DNA from: an uncultured Caulobacterales bacterium
GTDB taxonomy: Bacteria > Pseudomonadota > Alphaproteobacteria > Caulobacterales > Maricaulaceae
DNA: 49,001 nucleotides
Assembly: GCA_937928165.1 (NCBI GenBank)
Contig: CALFVT010000013.1
Coordinates: forward strand, 1 to 49,001
Reading direction: 5' to 3'
Below the pieces are notes generated by a model, which worked only from the letters and a program-made list of their open reading frames with translations, was not told where the DNA came from and searched no databases. How positions within the stretch are numbered: position 1 is the stretch's first letter; every line of letters starts with the position of its first letter. Positions 18,460-26,836 of the stretch are shown one piece after another. A program made the position numbers and the translations under genes.

Positions 18460-19671
18460 ATGGCTAAAATCAAGGTAAATAATCCAGTTGTCGACATGAA
18501 CGGCGATGAAATGACACGTATCATATGGGATATGATCAAAGAACGGCTGATTCATCCCTATCTCGACATTGATTTGCTTGATTATGATCTGTCAATCCAA
18601 AGCCGCGACGCGACAGACGACCAAATCACGATTGATGCGGCCAATGCGATTAAAAAACATAATGTCGGTATTAAATGCGCGACCATCACCCCCGATGAGC
18701 AACGGGTTGAAGAATTTAGCCTCAAAAAAATGTGGCGCTCCCCCAACGGCACTATCCGTAATATTCTGGGCGGCGTTGTCTTCCGCGAGCCGATTATTTG
18801 CTCCAATGTTCCGCGCCTTGTCCCGGGCTGGACCCAGCCGATTGTTATTGGCCGACATGCTTTTGGCGATCAATATAAAGCTACAGATTTTGTTGTCCCG
18901 GGCAAAGGCACGGCGACGATAAAATTTGAAGGTGAAGACGGCGAAGTAATTGAACGTAAAATTTTTGATTTCCCCGGCGGCGGTGTTTTAATGGGCATGT
19001 ATAACCTTGATAAATCCATCGAAGATTTCGCCCGCGCTTGTTTTAACTACGGCGTACAGCGCGAATGGCCGGTATATTTGTCCACGAAAAATACCATCCT
19101 CAAAGCCTATGACGGCCGCTTTAAAGACATTTTCCAGAGCATTTATGATAATGAATTTAAAGCCAAATTCGAAAGTTTTGGCGGCGAATATCAGCACCGC
19201 CTTATCGACGATATGGTCGCGGCAGCAATGAAATGGTCTGGCGGTTATATCTGGGCGTGTAAAAACTATGACGGCGATGTGCAGTCCGATACCGTCGCCC
19301 AAGGCTTTGGCTCCCTTGGCCTGATGACCTCTTTCCTCCTGACCCCAGACGGAAAAACCATGGAAGCGGAAGCGGCCCACGGAACTGTCACGCGCCATTA
19401 CCGTAACCACCAAAAGGGTGAAGCCACATCGACAAACTCAACGGCGTCTATTTTTGCTTGGACGCGCGGCCTCGCGCACCGCGGCAAGCTTGACGACAAC
19501 GAAGCGCTTGTGAAATTCGCGCAGGGTCTTGAGAAAACCGTCATTGAGACCATTGAAGGCGGGCAAATGACCAAAGACCTCGCCCTTCTTGTTGGCGCAG
19601 AGCAAGGCTGGCTCTCAACGACGGGTTATCTCGAAGCGATCGCAGAGAATTTCGAACGGAAAATGACATAA
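18460..19671 (+). CDS. icd: NADP-dependent isocitrate dehydrogenase
   Basis: Oxidatively decarboxylates isocitrate to 2-oxoglutarate in the TCA cycle. The 403-residue protein belongs to the eukaryote-like homodimeric IDH subfamily common in alphaproteobacteria: it starts with [20 protein letters not shown], has the substrate motif SPNGTIRN, the metal-ligand DDMVA block, and the cofactor-region [16 protein letters not shown] precedes the ATG. The stop is one base before a TTG-started VOC gene, suggesting co-transcription. Confidence 0.96.
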   Translation: MAKIKVNNPVVDMNGDEMTRIIWDMIKERLIHPYLDIDLLDYDLSIQSRDATDDQITIDAANAIKKHNVGIKCATITPDEQRVEEFSLKKMWRSPNGTIRNILGGVVFREPIICSNVPRLVPGWTQPIVIGRHAFGDQYKATDFVVPGKGTATIKFEGEDGEVIERKIFDFPGGGVLMGMYNLDKSIEDFARACFNYGVQREWPVYLSTKNTILKAYDGRFKDIFQSIYDNEFKAKFESFGGEYQHRLIDDMVAAAMKWSGGYIWACKNYDGDVQSDTVAQGFGSLGLMTSFLLTPDGKTMEAEAAHGTVTRHYRNHQKGEATSTNSTASIFAWTRGLAHRGKLDDNEALVKFAQGLEKTVIETIEGGQMTKDLALLVGAEQGWLSTTGYLEAIAENFERKMT

Positions 19672-19672
19672 T

Positions 19673-20086
19673 TTGTCTGGCCTTCGCCTTAATCAAGTTA
19701 CGCTCGGCGCCAAAGATATGGCGGCGAGCATTTTATTTTATAAAAGCCTCGGACTAATACTGATTGTCGATAGCGCCCCGCGTTACGTGCGATTTGAATT
19801 TCCGCCTAATCCAAACGGCGGTGAGCCCGCAACTTTATCACTACATGAAACCCCGACAGATTGGGCCGCCCCGCAAGACGGAGCATTGATTTATTTTGAA
19901 GTCGATGATTTGGATAATTTTATTAAAGTCCATAATCTATCGCCGCTTACTCTGCCAAAAACCCAATCTTACTTGTGGCGCGAGGCCGATATTTTTGATC
20001 CGGCTGGAAACAAAATCCGGTTTTATCAAGCCGGAGGCACACGAAGGTTTCCGCCTTGGCGATTAAGTGATAACCAACCGCCTTAA
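19673..20086 (+). CDS. VOC-family protein (glyoxalase/bleomycin-resistance fold)
   Basis: A 137-residue single VOC protein with the family features LNQVTLGAKDMAASILFYKS, a central LSLHET strand and the C-terminal FDPAGNKIRFYQ. VOC proteins bind a metal at paired beta-alpha-beta modules and act as lyases, dioxygenases or resistance proteins; the substrate here is unknown. No ATG fits: the first in-frame ATG would remove the first strand, so TTG at 19673, one base after the icd stop, is the likely start. That unusual start suggests low or coupled translation. Confidence 0.75.
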   Translation: MSGLRLNQVTLGAKDMAASILFYKSLGLILIVDSAPRYVRFEFPPNPNGGEPATLSLHETPTDWAAPQDGALIYFEVDDLDNFIKVHNLSPLTLPKTQSYLWREADIFDPAGNKIRFYQAGGTRRFPPWRLSDNQPP

Positions 20087-20111
20087 ATACACAAGCTCGA
20101 TTAAATCTTAC

Positions 20112-20594
20112 CTATTCCTGCTTATTATATTCCTTATATTCACGCCGTAAAAGACTAAGCTTTGGGTCAATATAGGTCTGGCAAAAAGGGCGCTCCGGGC
20201 CTTTTGCGTAATAGTTTTGGAACTGCGTCTCTGAGGGTTTAAACCTCTCCATTTGTAAAACCAATGTCACAAGCGGCTTATCAAACCCGCTAGATAATTC
20301 TTTCAAAACACCTTTTAGCCTATTGATTTCATGGGAATTTTGCACATAAACGGCGCTGCGGTATTTCCCGCGCATAGAATGTTGCGCAGTGCTCGCATGA
20401 GTGCGCAAATGTATTTCTATCAAGACTTTAAGCGGAATAATCTGCGGATCATAATGCACAATCACTGCTTCGGACAAAGCTTCATAAGGAGCCTTCGCCG
20501 CAATAAACCCTTGTTCCACTTTGGATACACCTGACAGAGCCTGAAACACCGCTTCAGTACACCAATGACAGCCGCCGCCAAATCCAATTTTCAT
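20112..20594 (-). CDS. msrA: Peptide-methionine (S)-S-oxide reductase
   Basis: MsrA repairs methionine-S-sulfoxide in oxidised proteins. The 160-residue protein starts GFGGGCHWCTEAVFQ, a variant of the family GCFWC motif with His in place of Phe; Cys9 would be catalytic. Family blocks VIVHYDPQIIPL, HSMRGKYRSAVY and the C-terminal AEKHHQ-region equivalent (FQNYYAKGPERPFCQTYID) follow. A cysteine in that last block may act in resolving the disulfide. It lies 42 bases after the glutaminyl cyclase gene on the same strand, so it may belong to the sigma-factor operon upstream. Confidence 0.85.
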   Translation of the reverse strand: MKIGFGGGCHWCTEAVFQALSGVSKVEQGFIAAKAPYEALSEAVIVHYDPQIIPLKVLIEIHLRTHASTAQHSMRGKYRSAVYVQNSHEINRLKGVLKELSSGFDKPLVTLVLQMERFKPSETQFQNYYAKGPERPFCQTYIDPKLSLLRREYKEYNKQE

Positions 20595-20636
20595 AATCCC
20601 GGCCTCCCCATTGCATTACAGAATTGGTTTAAATCC

Positions 20637-21440
20637 TTATTTGAAGTCTGCAATTTCAAGCTCATATAGCTTTGGCCAATATTTACCCGTCACATATATC
20701 CGCCGCGTTTCGGGGTTATAGGCAATCCCGTTGAGCACATTATCAACATCATCGCTACCCTTCGTTGCTTCGACAATCTTAGATAAATTAAGCCAGCTTT
20801 TCACCTGCCCTGTCTGGGGGTCAATACGTGCAATCCGCCGTTCTTGCCAAATATTCGCCCAAAGCTCGCCGTTAATCCATTCAAGCTCATTCAGTTTAAT
20901 GATCGGGCGGCCGTTATCCTTAACATCAAACGTCCGAACGATATTAAAATTAGCGGGGTCACGCACGTAAATACGGTCCGTACCGTCACTCATATAAAGG
21001 TGTTTTTCATCATCCGCGAGGCCCCATCCGGCTCCCTCATATTGGAAATATCCGGCCGGTTCTAATGTGCCCCGTTTCAGCACAAAACCGACGCCCGAGC
21101 GCCATGAAATGCCAAAAAGAAAATCATTAAACAGAGTCAGGCCTTCGCCAAAAAGTTGATCGGGATAAGACCATTCTTTTAGAACCCGCCCGCTACTCAG
21201 TTCTACGCGCCGCACCTTAGATTGGCGGTATTGACCTGTACCTTCATATAAAACGCCATCATGAAATAATAAACCTTGGGTGAAGGCCTTTGTGTCGTGA
21301 GGATAAACATTCGTCACTTTATATCCCGTTGGCGGCGCCGTTTTTTGCGGCGCGGGCGGCGGGCCAAATGATTCACCTTGCGCAAAGGCCGTGACACCGG
21401 AGAAAATTAGCGTGCAAAGGAAAAGGCTAAATCGGTCCAT
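20637..21440 (-). CDS. Glutaminyl-peptide cyclotransferase, secreted beta-propeller type
   Basis: Converts N-terminal glutamine of peptides to pyroglutamate. The 267-residue protein has a signal peptide (residues 1-20, ending AFAQG), a proline-rich linker, then the plant/bacterial-type glutaminyl cyclase propeller: FTQGLLFHDGVLYEGTGQYR, GEGLT, GWGLADDEKHLYMSDGT, NELEWINGELWANIW and the late LNGIAYNPETRRIYVTGK. I chose ATG 21440 because it overlaps the upstream VOC stop as TAATG. The in-frame TTG at 21455 is less likely. Acts in the periplasm or outside. Confidence 0.88.
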   Translation of the reverse strand: MDRFSLFLCTLIFSGVTAFAQGESFGPPPAPQKTAPPTGYKVTNVYPHDTKAFTQGLLFHDGVLYEGTGQYRQSKVRRVELSSGRVLKEWSYPDQLFGEGLTLFNDFLFGISWRSGVGFVLKRGTLEPAGYFQYEGAGWGLADDEKHLYMSDGTDRIYVRDPANFNIVRTFDVKDNGRPIIKLNELEWINGELWANIWQERRIARIDPQTGQVKSWLNLSKIVEATKGSDDVDNVLNGIAYNPETRRIYVTGKYWPKLYELEIADFK

Positions 21441-21790
21441 TACGCAGCTGTCCAAACCGCAAGCTCATTCCCGCTTGGGTCAATAAAGTGAAAGCGGCGG
21501 CCACCGGGAAAGCCGAATATAGGCACGGATATCTCGCCGCCTGATTTTTTAACCGCCGCTTCGCTGGCCTCTAAATCATCAGAATATAATATAACCAAAG
21601 CCCCGTTGCGGGACGGTTTACGCAGCGAGTCACGATCAAAGCCGCCATCAACGCCAGCGCCATGAATGGCCACATAGCTATCGCCCCAATCTTCAAAACT
21701 CCAGCCAAAGACCTGTCCGTAAAACGTCTTCATCGCGGCGTTATCAAGGGACGGAAGCTCTATATAGCTAAAGTGGTGATGGGTGCTCAT
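21440..21790 (-). CDS. VOC-family protein
   Basis: A 116-residue single VOC protein: FSYIELPSLDNAAMKTFYGQ, VFGWSFEDWGDSYVAIHGAG and the closing FHFIDPSGNELAVW. It resembles the small AFGP/glyoxalase-like subfamily; activity is not predictable. Its ATG overlaps the DUF6768-like stop by four bases and its stop overlaps the glutaminyl cyclase start, so it is firmly inside a minus-strand operon headed by the sigma factor. Confidence 0.85.
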   Translation of the reverse strand: MSTHHHFSYIELPSLDNAAMKTFYGQVFGWSFEDWGDSYVAIHGAGVDGGFDRDSLRKPSRNGALVILYSDDLEASEAAVKKSGGEISVPIFGFPGGRRFHFIDPSGNELAVWTAA

Positions 21791-22164
21791 GACCTATCTA
21801 TAGCGTCTCTTTGTAAAATCGCCAATTGTAAACGCTTGATTTCCCGTAAAACTTCACGTCGGTTTAGGCGCATATGAAACCAAAGTTTTAGCGCGATTTG
21901 CGCCGAATTAAGCAAAACAACGCTCGCTGCAAAAAATATCTGATCGCGCGTCGTCTCGGCTCCAAAAAATCTGTAAATACAGTAAAATAACAATGCGCAA
22001 AACACTGTAATCCCCGCCCATAGCAGTATATTCATCCCGCGCTCCGGGCCTTTAAGACTCCCAAGGGTTTCGGTTATGACATTTTTATTCCCAAGGCTTT
22101 GTTCAATCGCGGCCTGATCACCTTCCGTTAAAAGCGCCTTTAGGCGGTCATCAAAATCATTCAT
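21787..22164 (-). CDS. DUF6768-like membrane protein, sigma-factor partner candidate
   Basis: The 125-residue protein starts MNDFDDRLKALLTEGDQ, has two transmembrane helices (about 44-66 and 74-95) and a basic C-terminal tail (MRLNRREVLREIKRLQLAIL). The start MNxFDDxLKxALTxED and the layout resemble DUF6768 proteins, which I recall as sitting beside ECF sigma genes; I am moderately sure of the family. The gene overlaps the sigma-factor stop by eight bases (ATGAATGA). An anti-sigma-like role is inference from position, membrane anchoring and a small N-terminal cytosolic part. Confidence 0.7.
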   Translation of the reverse strand: MNDFDDRLKALLTEGDQAAIEQSLGNKNVITETLGSLKGPERGMNILLWAGITVFCALLFYCIYRFFGAETTRDQIFFAASVVLLNSAQIALKLWFHMRLNRREVLREIKRLQLAILQRDAIDRS

Positions 22165-22722
22165 TATGATCTCCTTCTGTGTTAAACTTATCTTTTAGCT
22201 GTTGCCGAATTTTAAAAAGTTTTGACTTCACTGTTCCATGCGGCCAGCCCGTGGCGGCGGAAATTTCGGTCCCGGTAAACCCATCAATATAAAACAAAAT
22301 CAGTAATTGGCGATCTTGAGGCTCTAAAGCATCAAGACTTTGCCTCAGGCTCAGCGCCTTATCAATATCCGCATTATAACTCAATTCTGATAGGCTGTCG
22401 TGAAGCGCCACCATATTGCCGCGGCGTTTATGGCGGCGAAAATAATCTTGCGTGCGAAAGCGGATAATGGGTAACCCCATGCTGGGAAAGCTTCGGGGGC
22501 CCGCAGACGCTCTATCTTGCGGGCCATAATAATCGCGGTATTTTGCGTGATATCTTGCGCCGCCGCATGGTCCCCGCAGAGCCGAAAAGCCAGTTTTAAG
22601 AATTGTTTATGGTAAAGCCCGTAAATCAAAGAAAACGCCGCCCGGTCACCCGACATCGCCAGAGCCGTGATGGCGTGGCGTGTAGCCGCATTATCGGAAC
22701 TGGATTTACCAAACGGAGGCAT
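22157..22722 (-). pseudogene. ECF-type RNA polymerase sigma factor split by a -1 frameshift
   Basis: Two overlapping frames together encode one sigma factor of about 188 residues. The first (22722 down to about 22478) carries region 2: AFSLIYGLYHKQFLKLAFRL, AAQDITQNTAIIMARK and APEAFPAW. The second (22480 down to 22157) continues with LPIIRFRTQDYFRRHKRR and region 4: SLDALEPQDRQLLILFYIDG, then GTEISAATGWPHGTVKSKLF. The families align without a gap if one G is added to the GGGG run (C at 22475-22478, plus strand). So the gene lost a base, has a sequencing error, or is read by frameshifting or by reinitiation at the ATG at 22480. Region 4 overlaps the DUF6768-like gene. Confidence 0.8.
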
Positions 22723-22749
22723 AATAACCTTTTACGATGTTTCAGCCTA

Positions 22750-22776
22750 TAAGTCGCCTCAAACAGGTAAAAGGTT
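22750..22776 (-). promoter_or_regulatory. Candidate ECF-type autoregulated promoter of the sigma operon
   Basis: On the minus strand AACCTTTTACC (-35-like AAC element, from 22776) is followed after 17 bases by CGACTTA (22756-22750, -10-like). This is the layout of self-regulated ECF sigma promoters. The start codon of the sigma gene is 28 bases further down. The element AACCTTTTAC is repeated in inverted form as GTAAAAGGTT around the start region (22726-22735 and 22767-22776, a perfect 10-bp inverted repeat). Confidence 0.4.
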
Positions 22777-22777
22777 G

Positions 22778-22807
22778 CGCCGCCATGAAATAAATTTGAC
22801 GGCGGCG
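22778..22807 (-). terminator. Candidate terminator hairpin of alaS
   Basis: CGCCGCC and GGCGGCG form a seven-pair GC stem with a 16-base loop, 13 bases past the alaS stop. On the minus strand AAAAG flanks it before and CCTTTT after, though four bases intervene before the T run. The terminator may insulate the sigma operon downstream. Confidence 0.4.
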
Positions 22808-22819
22808 TCTTTTATGGTT

Positions 22820-25453
22820 TTAAATCGCGGCCTTAATCGCCGCCAAAGCCGCATCTGCATTTTCGGGTTGAGAGCCGCCCGCTTGGGCCATACCAGGTTT
22901 ACCGCCGCCGCGTCCGCCTACTTTTTCAGCGCCTGCATTGACCAAAACCGCCGCCGAATAGCGGTCGATTAAATCATCGGATACGGCCACAGCCACGGCA
23001 ACTTTCGGGCCGTCTGTCGCGACAAAGGCAATAATACCCGACCCTAGTGCGGATAGCTGTTCATTAAGCATGCTACGCAAATCTTTGCCGGATACGCCGT
23101 CAATAACGCGGCCCATAAATCCGACGCCGCCGATATCTTCCGCGCTCGCTACGCTGCCCCCGCCCCCAAGAGCTAGTTGTTTCTTGGCATCAGATAGATC
23201 TTTTTCAAGAGCTTTACGGTCAGCGAGCAAAGCTTCAACTCGGGCTGATACGTCTTCGGGTTTCGCCTTAAGCTTATCCGCCGCCGCCCGGGCATATCCC
23301 GCTTGGGTTTCAAGATATTGCCGCGCGGCTTCGCCGGTAACCGCTTCGACGCGGCGTATGCCGGCGGCCACGGCCCCTTCGCCAGTGATTTTAAACAAGG
23401 ATATATCCCCCGTCCGCGCCACATGTGTACCGCCGCAAAGCTCAACGGAATATTGTTTATCACCCCCATCCACAGGGCGGCCAAGGCCAAGCACGCGGAC
23501 TTCATCGCCATATTTTTCGCCAAATAGCGCCATGGCTCCGGCGGCAATCGCCGCTTCGGGGGCCATAAGCTGCGTTTTCGCGGCCGAATTTTCTTGAATC
23601 ACCGCATTAACTTCATCTTCGACGCGGGCAAGTTCTTCACGAGTAATTGCCCCCCCGTGGGAGATATCAAAGCGAATACGCTCACCATCGACCATTTGGC
23701 CTTTTTGAGTGACATGATCCCCCAGCACGCGGCGCAAGGCTTCGTGCATAATATGAGTGGCCGAATGATTATGTTTCGTTCGCTCCCGGTTCACGGCATC
23801 AACCTTGAGGGTTATTACCTCGCCGCGAGACGCAGGCGCAGTTATATGGCCGATATGAACATGTAAATCACCAGCGCGTTTTTGCACGTCCGTAACACGC
23901 ATAACCGCCCCGCCTTGAAAAATAATTTCACCTTTATCCCCCGCTTGGCCGCCGCTTTCTGCGTAAAAGGGTGTGGCCCTGGTGAATAGCATAACTTCGC
24001 CTTCGGCGGCGGTGTCAACACTCACCCCGTTTTGAACCAAAGCCGCAGCGTGACTTTTTAGGGTTAAATCCAAATAACCAGTAAATTCTGTCGCGCCGTG
24101 TTCACCGCGAAGCTGTTTCCATATAGCATCTGTACCCGCATCACCGGAACCGGACCAATGAGCGCGGGCAAGCTCTTTTTGCTTATCCATAGCCCCGTTA
24201 AACCCGTCCACATCAACCGTCAGGCCTTTATCCCGCACCGCATCTTGGGTCAGATCAAGGGGAAAACCATAGGTATCATAGAGCTTAAAGGCGATTTCGC
24301 CGTCTACGACATCGCCCGGTTGAAGGTCTTTCACGGCCTCATCAAGTAGCACTGTCCCGCGCCCTAATGTGCGGCGGAAGCGTTCTTCCTCTTGCAAGAA
24401 AATTGCTTCAAGCATGGCGCGGCCCCGCTCAAGTTCCGGATAGGCATCGCCCATTTCGCCAATTAATGCCGGCACAAGCCGGTGCATGAGCGGTTCTTTC
24501 GCCCCTAGAATATGGGCATGGCGCATGGCGCGCCGCATAATTCGGCGCAGCACATAACCTCGTCCGTCATTAGAGGGCGACACACCGTCAGTCATGAGAA
24601 AGGAGCAAGCCCGAAGGTGATCGGCAATAACCCGGTGGGAGAACATAGCTTCGCCCTTTGCTTGAGTTCCTGTGGCCTCACTGGACGCCTCAATCAGGGC
24701 TTTAAATAGGTCAATATCATAATTATTATGCTGACCTTGCAAAATTGCCGCGATACGTTCTAGGCCCATGCCCGTATCAATAGAAGGTTTGGGAAGCGGG
24801 TTTTCGCTGCCATCGGCCTTGCGTTCAAATTGCATAAACACAAGGTTCCAAATTTCGATAAATCTATCCCCGTCTTCATCAGGACTACCCGGAGGCCCCC
24901 CGGCAATGTCAGGGCCGTGGTCATAAAATATTTCAGAACAAGGGCCGCAGGGGCCTGTATCACCCATAGACCAAAAATTGTCAGACGTTGGAATACGGAT
25001 AATACGGTCATCAGATAGCCCTGCAATTTTTTTCCAAAAATTCGCCGCCTCATCATCTGTATGATAAACTGTTACAAGCAGCTTATCTTTTGGTAGAGCA
25101 TAGTCTTGGGTAATAAGTGTCCATGCATGAAGAATAGCTTCTTCTTTAAAATAATCTCCAAAAGAGAAATTACCGAGCATTTCAAAAAATGTGTGATGGC
25201 GCGCCGTATAGCCGACATTATCAAGATCATTATGCTTACCGCCCGCACGAACGCATTTTTGCGATGTCGCCGCCGTGTCCATCGGCGCAGATAACTCACC
25301 AGTAAAATAGTCTTTAAATTGAACCATTCCGGCATTCGTAAACATAAGCGTCGGATCATTGTCAGGAACAAGGGAGCTAGATTTCATTACGGCATGATTA
25401 TGCCGGCTGAAATAGTCTAAAAATTCTTGCCGAATATCGCGTAAAAGAGCCAT
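22820..25453 (-). CDS. alaS: Alanyl-tRNA synthetase
   Basis: Charges tRNA(Ala) with alanine and edits mischarged Ser/Gly. The 877-residue protein has the full domain set: catalytic class II core ([20 protein letters not shown], then [17 protein letters not shown]), the helical tRNA-recognition domain, the editing domain with HSATH and the C-terminal CGGTHV zinc ligands, and the C-Ala domain with a glycine-rich [16 protein letters not shown] chose ATG 25453 because AGGACC lies upstream and family members begin there; a longer in-frame start at 25510 would add 19 residues across the leader hairpin. Downstream of recA on the same strand. Confidence 0.96.
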   Translation of the reverse strand: MALLRDIRQEFLDYFSRHNHAVMKSSSLVPDNDPTLMFTNAGMVQFKDYFTGELSAPMDTAATSQKCVRAGGKHNDLDNVGYTARHHTFFEMLGNFSFGDYFKEEAILHAWTLITQDYALPKDKLLVTVYHTDDEAANFWKKIAGLSDDRIIRIPTSDNFWSMGDTGPCGPCSEIFYDHGPDIAGGPPGSPDEDGDRFIEIWNLVFMQFERKADGSENPLPKPSIDTGMGLERIAAILQGQHNNYDIDLFKALIEASSEATGTQAKGEAMFSHRVIADHLRACSFLMTDGVSPSNDGRGYVLRRIMRRAMRHAHILGAKEPLMHRLVPALIGEMGDAYPELERGRAMLEAIFLQEEERFRRTLGRGTVLLDEAVKDLQPGDVVDGEIAFKLYDTYGFPLDLTQDAVRDKGLTVDVDGFNGAMDKQKELARAHWSGSGDAGTDAIWKQLRGEHGATEFTGYLDLTLKSHAAALVQNGVSVDTAAEGEVMLFTRATPFYAESGGQAGDKGEIIFQGGAVMRVTDVQKRAGDLHVHIGHITAPASRGEVITLKVDAVNRERTKHNHSATHIMHEALRRVLGDHVTQKGQMVDGERIRFDISHGGAITREELARVEDEVNAVIQENSAAKTQLMAPEAAIAAGAMALFGEKYGDEVRVLGLGRPVDGGDKQYSVELCGGTHVARTGDISLFKITGEGAVAAGIRRVEAVTGEAARQYLETQAGYARAAADKLKAKPEDVSARVEALLADRKALEKDLSDAKKQLALGGGGSVASAEDIGGVGFMGRVIDGVSGKDLRSMLNEQLSALGSGIIAFVATDGPKVAVAVAVSDDLIDRYSAAVLVNAGAEKVGGRGGGKPGMAQAGGSQPENADAALAAIKAAI

Positions 25454-25491
25454 GGTAAAAGGTCCTGTAAATTCATAACAGGATATAAGCA

Positions 25492-25516
25492 GAGCGCTTG
25501 GCTGTGCCAAGCGCTC
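25492..25516 (-). promoter_or_regulatory. Perfect 11-bp hairpin in the alaS leader
   Basis: GAGCGCTTGGC-TGT-GCCAAGCGCTC is a perfect 11-pair stem with a three-base loop, 39 bases before the alaS start. No T run follows on the minus strand, so it is not a standard terminator. It could be an attenuator, an RNA processing site or a protein site. It is also the strongest hairpin between recA and alaS. Confidence 0.5.
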
Positions 25517-25550
25517 ATTTGGATTTGATGTTCAAAATCACTGTTTAAAA

Positions 25551-25564
25551 CACCTCGATAGGTG
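25551..25564 (-). terminator. Candidate terminator of recA
   Basis: On the minus strand CACCT-ATCG-AGGTG is followed by TTTTAAAC, 24 bases after the recA stop. The stem is short (five pairs), but the position and T run fit an intrinsic terminator. Confidence 0.45.
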
Positions 25565-25587
25565 ATGTTAACAGGCGCTACTATAAA

Positions 25588-26688
25588 TTAGCTCGCACTT
25601 GCTGCCGTGTCATCATCACCAAAAGCCTCTTGTTCAGACTTTGGCATCAGTAACTCATCTTCGATCAAACCTTCATTAGAGCGAATGCGGCGTTCAACTT
25701 CGTCGGCGATATCCGGATTTTCTTTTAAGAAACGGCGCACATTCTCGCGGCCCTGACCAATACGCTCATCACCATAAGAATACCATGAGCCAGATTTTTC
25801 AATAATTTCGGCTTTTACCCCAAGGTCGATCAATTCACCGGTTTTGGAAATGCCTTCGCCGTACATAATATCAAATTCAACTTGGCGGAACGGCGGCGCA
25901 ACCTTGTTTTTAACAACTTTTACCCGCGTTTGATTTCCGACAATTTCATCACGGTTCTTAATCGCGCCAATCCGGCGAATATCAAGGCGAACAGATGAAT
26001 AAAATTTTAGCGCATTCCCGCCCGTTGTCGTTTCAGGGGAGCCATACATCACGCCAATTTTCATACGGATTTGGTTGATAAAAATCACCATGCAGCCAGA
26101 TTTAGAAATAGAGCCTGTCAATTTCCGCAAAGCTTGGCTCATAAGGCGAGCTTGAAGCCCCGGAAGGCTATCGCCCATATCCCCTTCAAGTTCAGCGCGC
26201 GGCGTCAGCGCCGCAACCGAATCGATCACAAGCACATCAATCGCGCCGGAACGAACAAGTGTATCGGCAATCTCTAATCCCTGCTCCCCTGTATCAGGCT
26301 GCGCAATCAGAAGCTCGGACACGTCAACGCCCAGCTTGCCAGCATAGACAGGATCAAGGGCATGTTCTGCATCAACGAAAGCCGCGACGCCGCCCGCTTT
26401 TTGAATTTCGGCCACAACATGTAAAGACAACGTCGTCTTACCAGAGCTTTCCGGGCCGTAAATCTCAATCACACGGCCTTTCGGGAGGCCGCCTATACCC
26501 AGAGCTATATCAAGCCCCAAAGACCCTGTTGAAATCGCTTCAACATCCATCGTTGTCTTTTGGCCGAGCTTCATGACGGACCCTTTACCAAAGGCCCGAT
26601 CAATCTGACTTAAAGCAGCGTCAAGAGCTGCAGCTTTATTTGAATCCACTGTTGGTCTCACAAGTTTTAAATTTGACTTCTTTGCCAT
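25588..26688 (-). CDS. recA: Recombinase A
   Basis: Binds single-stranded DNA for strand exchange and triggers LexA self-cleavage in the SOS response. The 366-residue protein has Walker [11 protein letters not shown], the [15 protein letters not shown] loop L1 region, the [15 protein letters not shown] block and an acidic C-terminal tail (FGDDDTAAS). The start ([10 protein letters not shown]) has GAGATG upstream. An alphaproteobacterial SOS box lies 116-130 bases before the start. alaS follows 134 bases downstream with two hairpins between. Confidence 0.98.
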   Translation of the reverse strand: MAKKSNLKLVRPTVDSNKAAALDAALSQIDRAFGKGSVMKLGQKTTMDVEAISTGSLGLDIALGIGGLPKGRVIEIYGPESSGKTTLSLHVVAEIQKAGGVAAFVDAEHALDPVYAGKLGVDVSELLIAQPDTGEQGLEIADTLVRSGAIDVLVIDSVAALTPRAELEGDMGDSLPGLQARLMSQALRKLTGSISKSGCMVIFINQIRMKIGVMYGSPETTTGGNALKFYSSVRLDIRRIGAIKNRDEIVGNQTRVKVVKNKVAPPFRQVEFDIMYGEGISKTGELIDLGVKAEIIEKSGSWYSYGDERIGQGRENVRRFLKENPDIADEVERRIRSNEGLIEDELLMPKSEQEAFGDDDTAASAS

Positions 26689-26803
26689 GTTACATCTCGC
26701 ATAGCGCTACCGGAGCCCCTCGGCAAGCGGGTGAATAAAACGGCTTTAAACGGACTGCCGTAATATCTATGTACTATATTTGTTCTCAGCCTACAAGAAA
26801 AAA

Positions 26804-26818
26804 GAACAAACTTAGAAC
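26804..26818 (-). promoter_or_regulatory. LexA (SOS) box of recA
   Basis: On the minus strand this reads GTTCTAAGTTTGTTC, an exact GTTC-N7-GTTC direct repeat, the established LexA site of alphaproteobacteria. It lies in the 148-base spacer between the end of cckA and the start of recA. Possible -35/-10 elements (TTGTAG and TACATA, spaced 17) lie just downstream toward recA. Confidence 0.8.
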
Positions 26819-26836
26819 AACTTTATTTTTTCTTTA

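Noticed and set aside
21420-21455. Longer glutaminyl cyclase starting at TTG 21455
   Set aside because: The ATG at 21440 overlaps the upstream stop as TAATG and gives a normal signal peptide.
22381-22722. Stand-alone 113-residue truncated sigma factor
   Set aside because: The sequence after APEAFPAWG in this frame is unlike any sigma factor, while the next frame continues the family exactly.
23070-23597. 175-codon plus-strand frame inside alaS
   Set aside because: It lies opposite the conserved editing and C-terminal domains of AlaS and has low-complexity Ser/Pro/Ala content.
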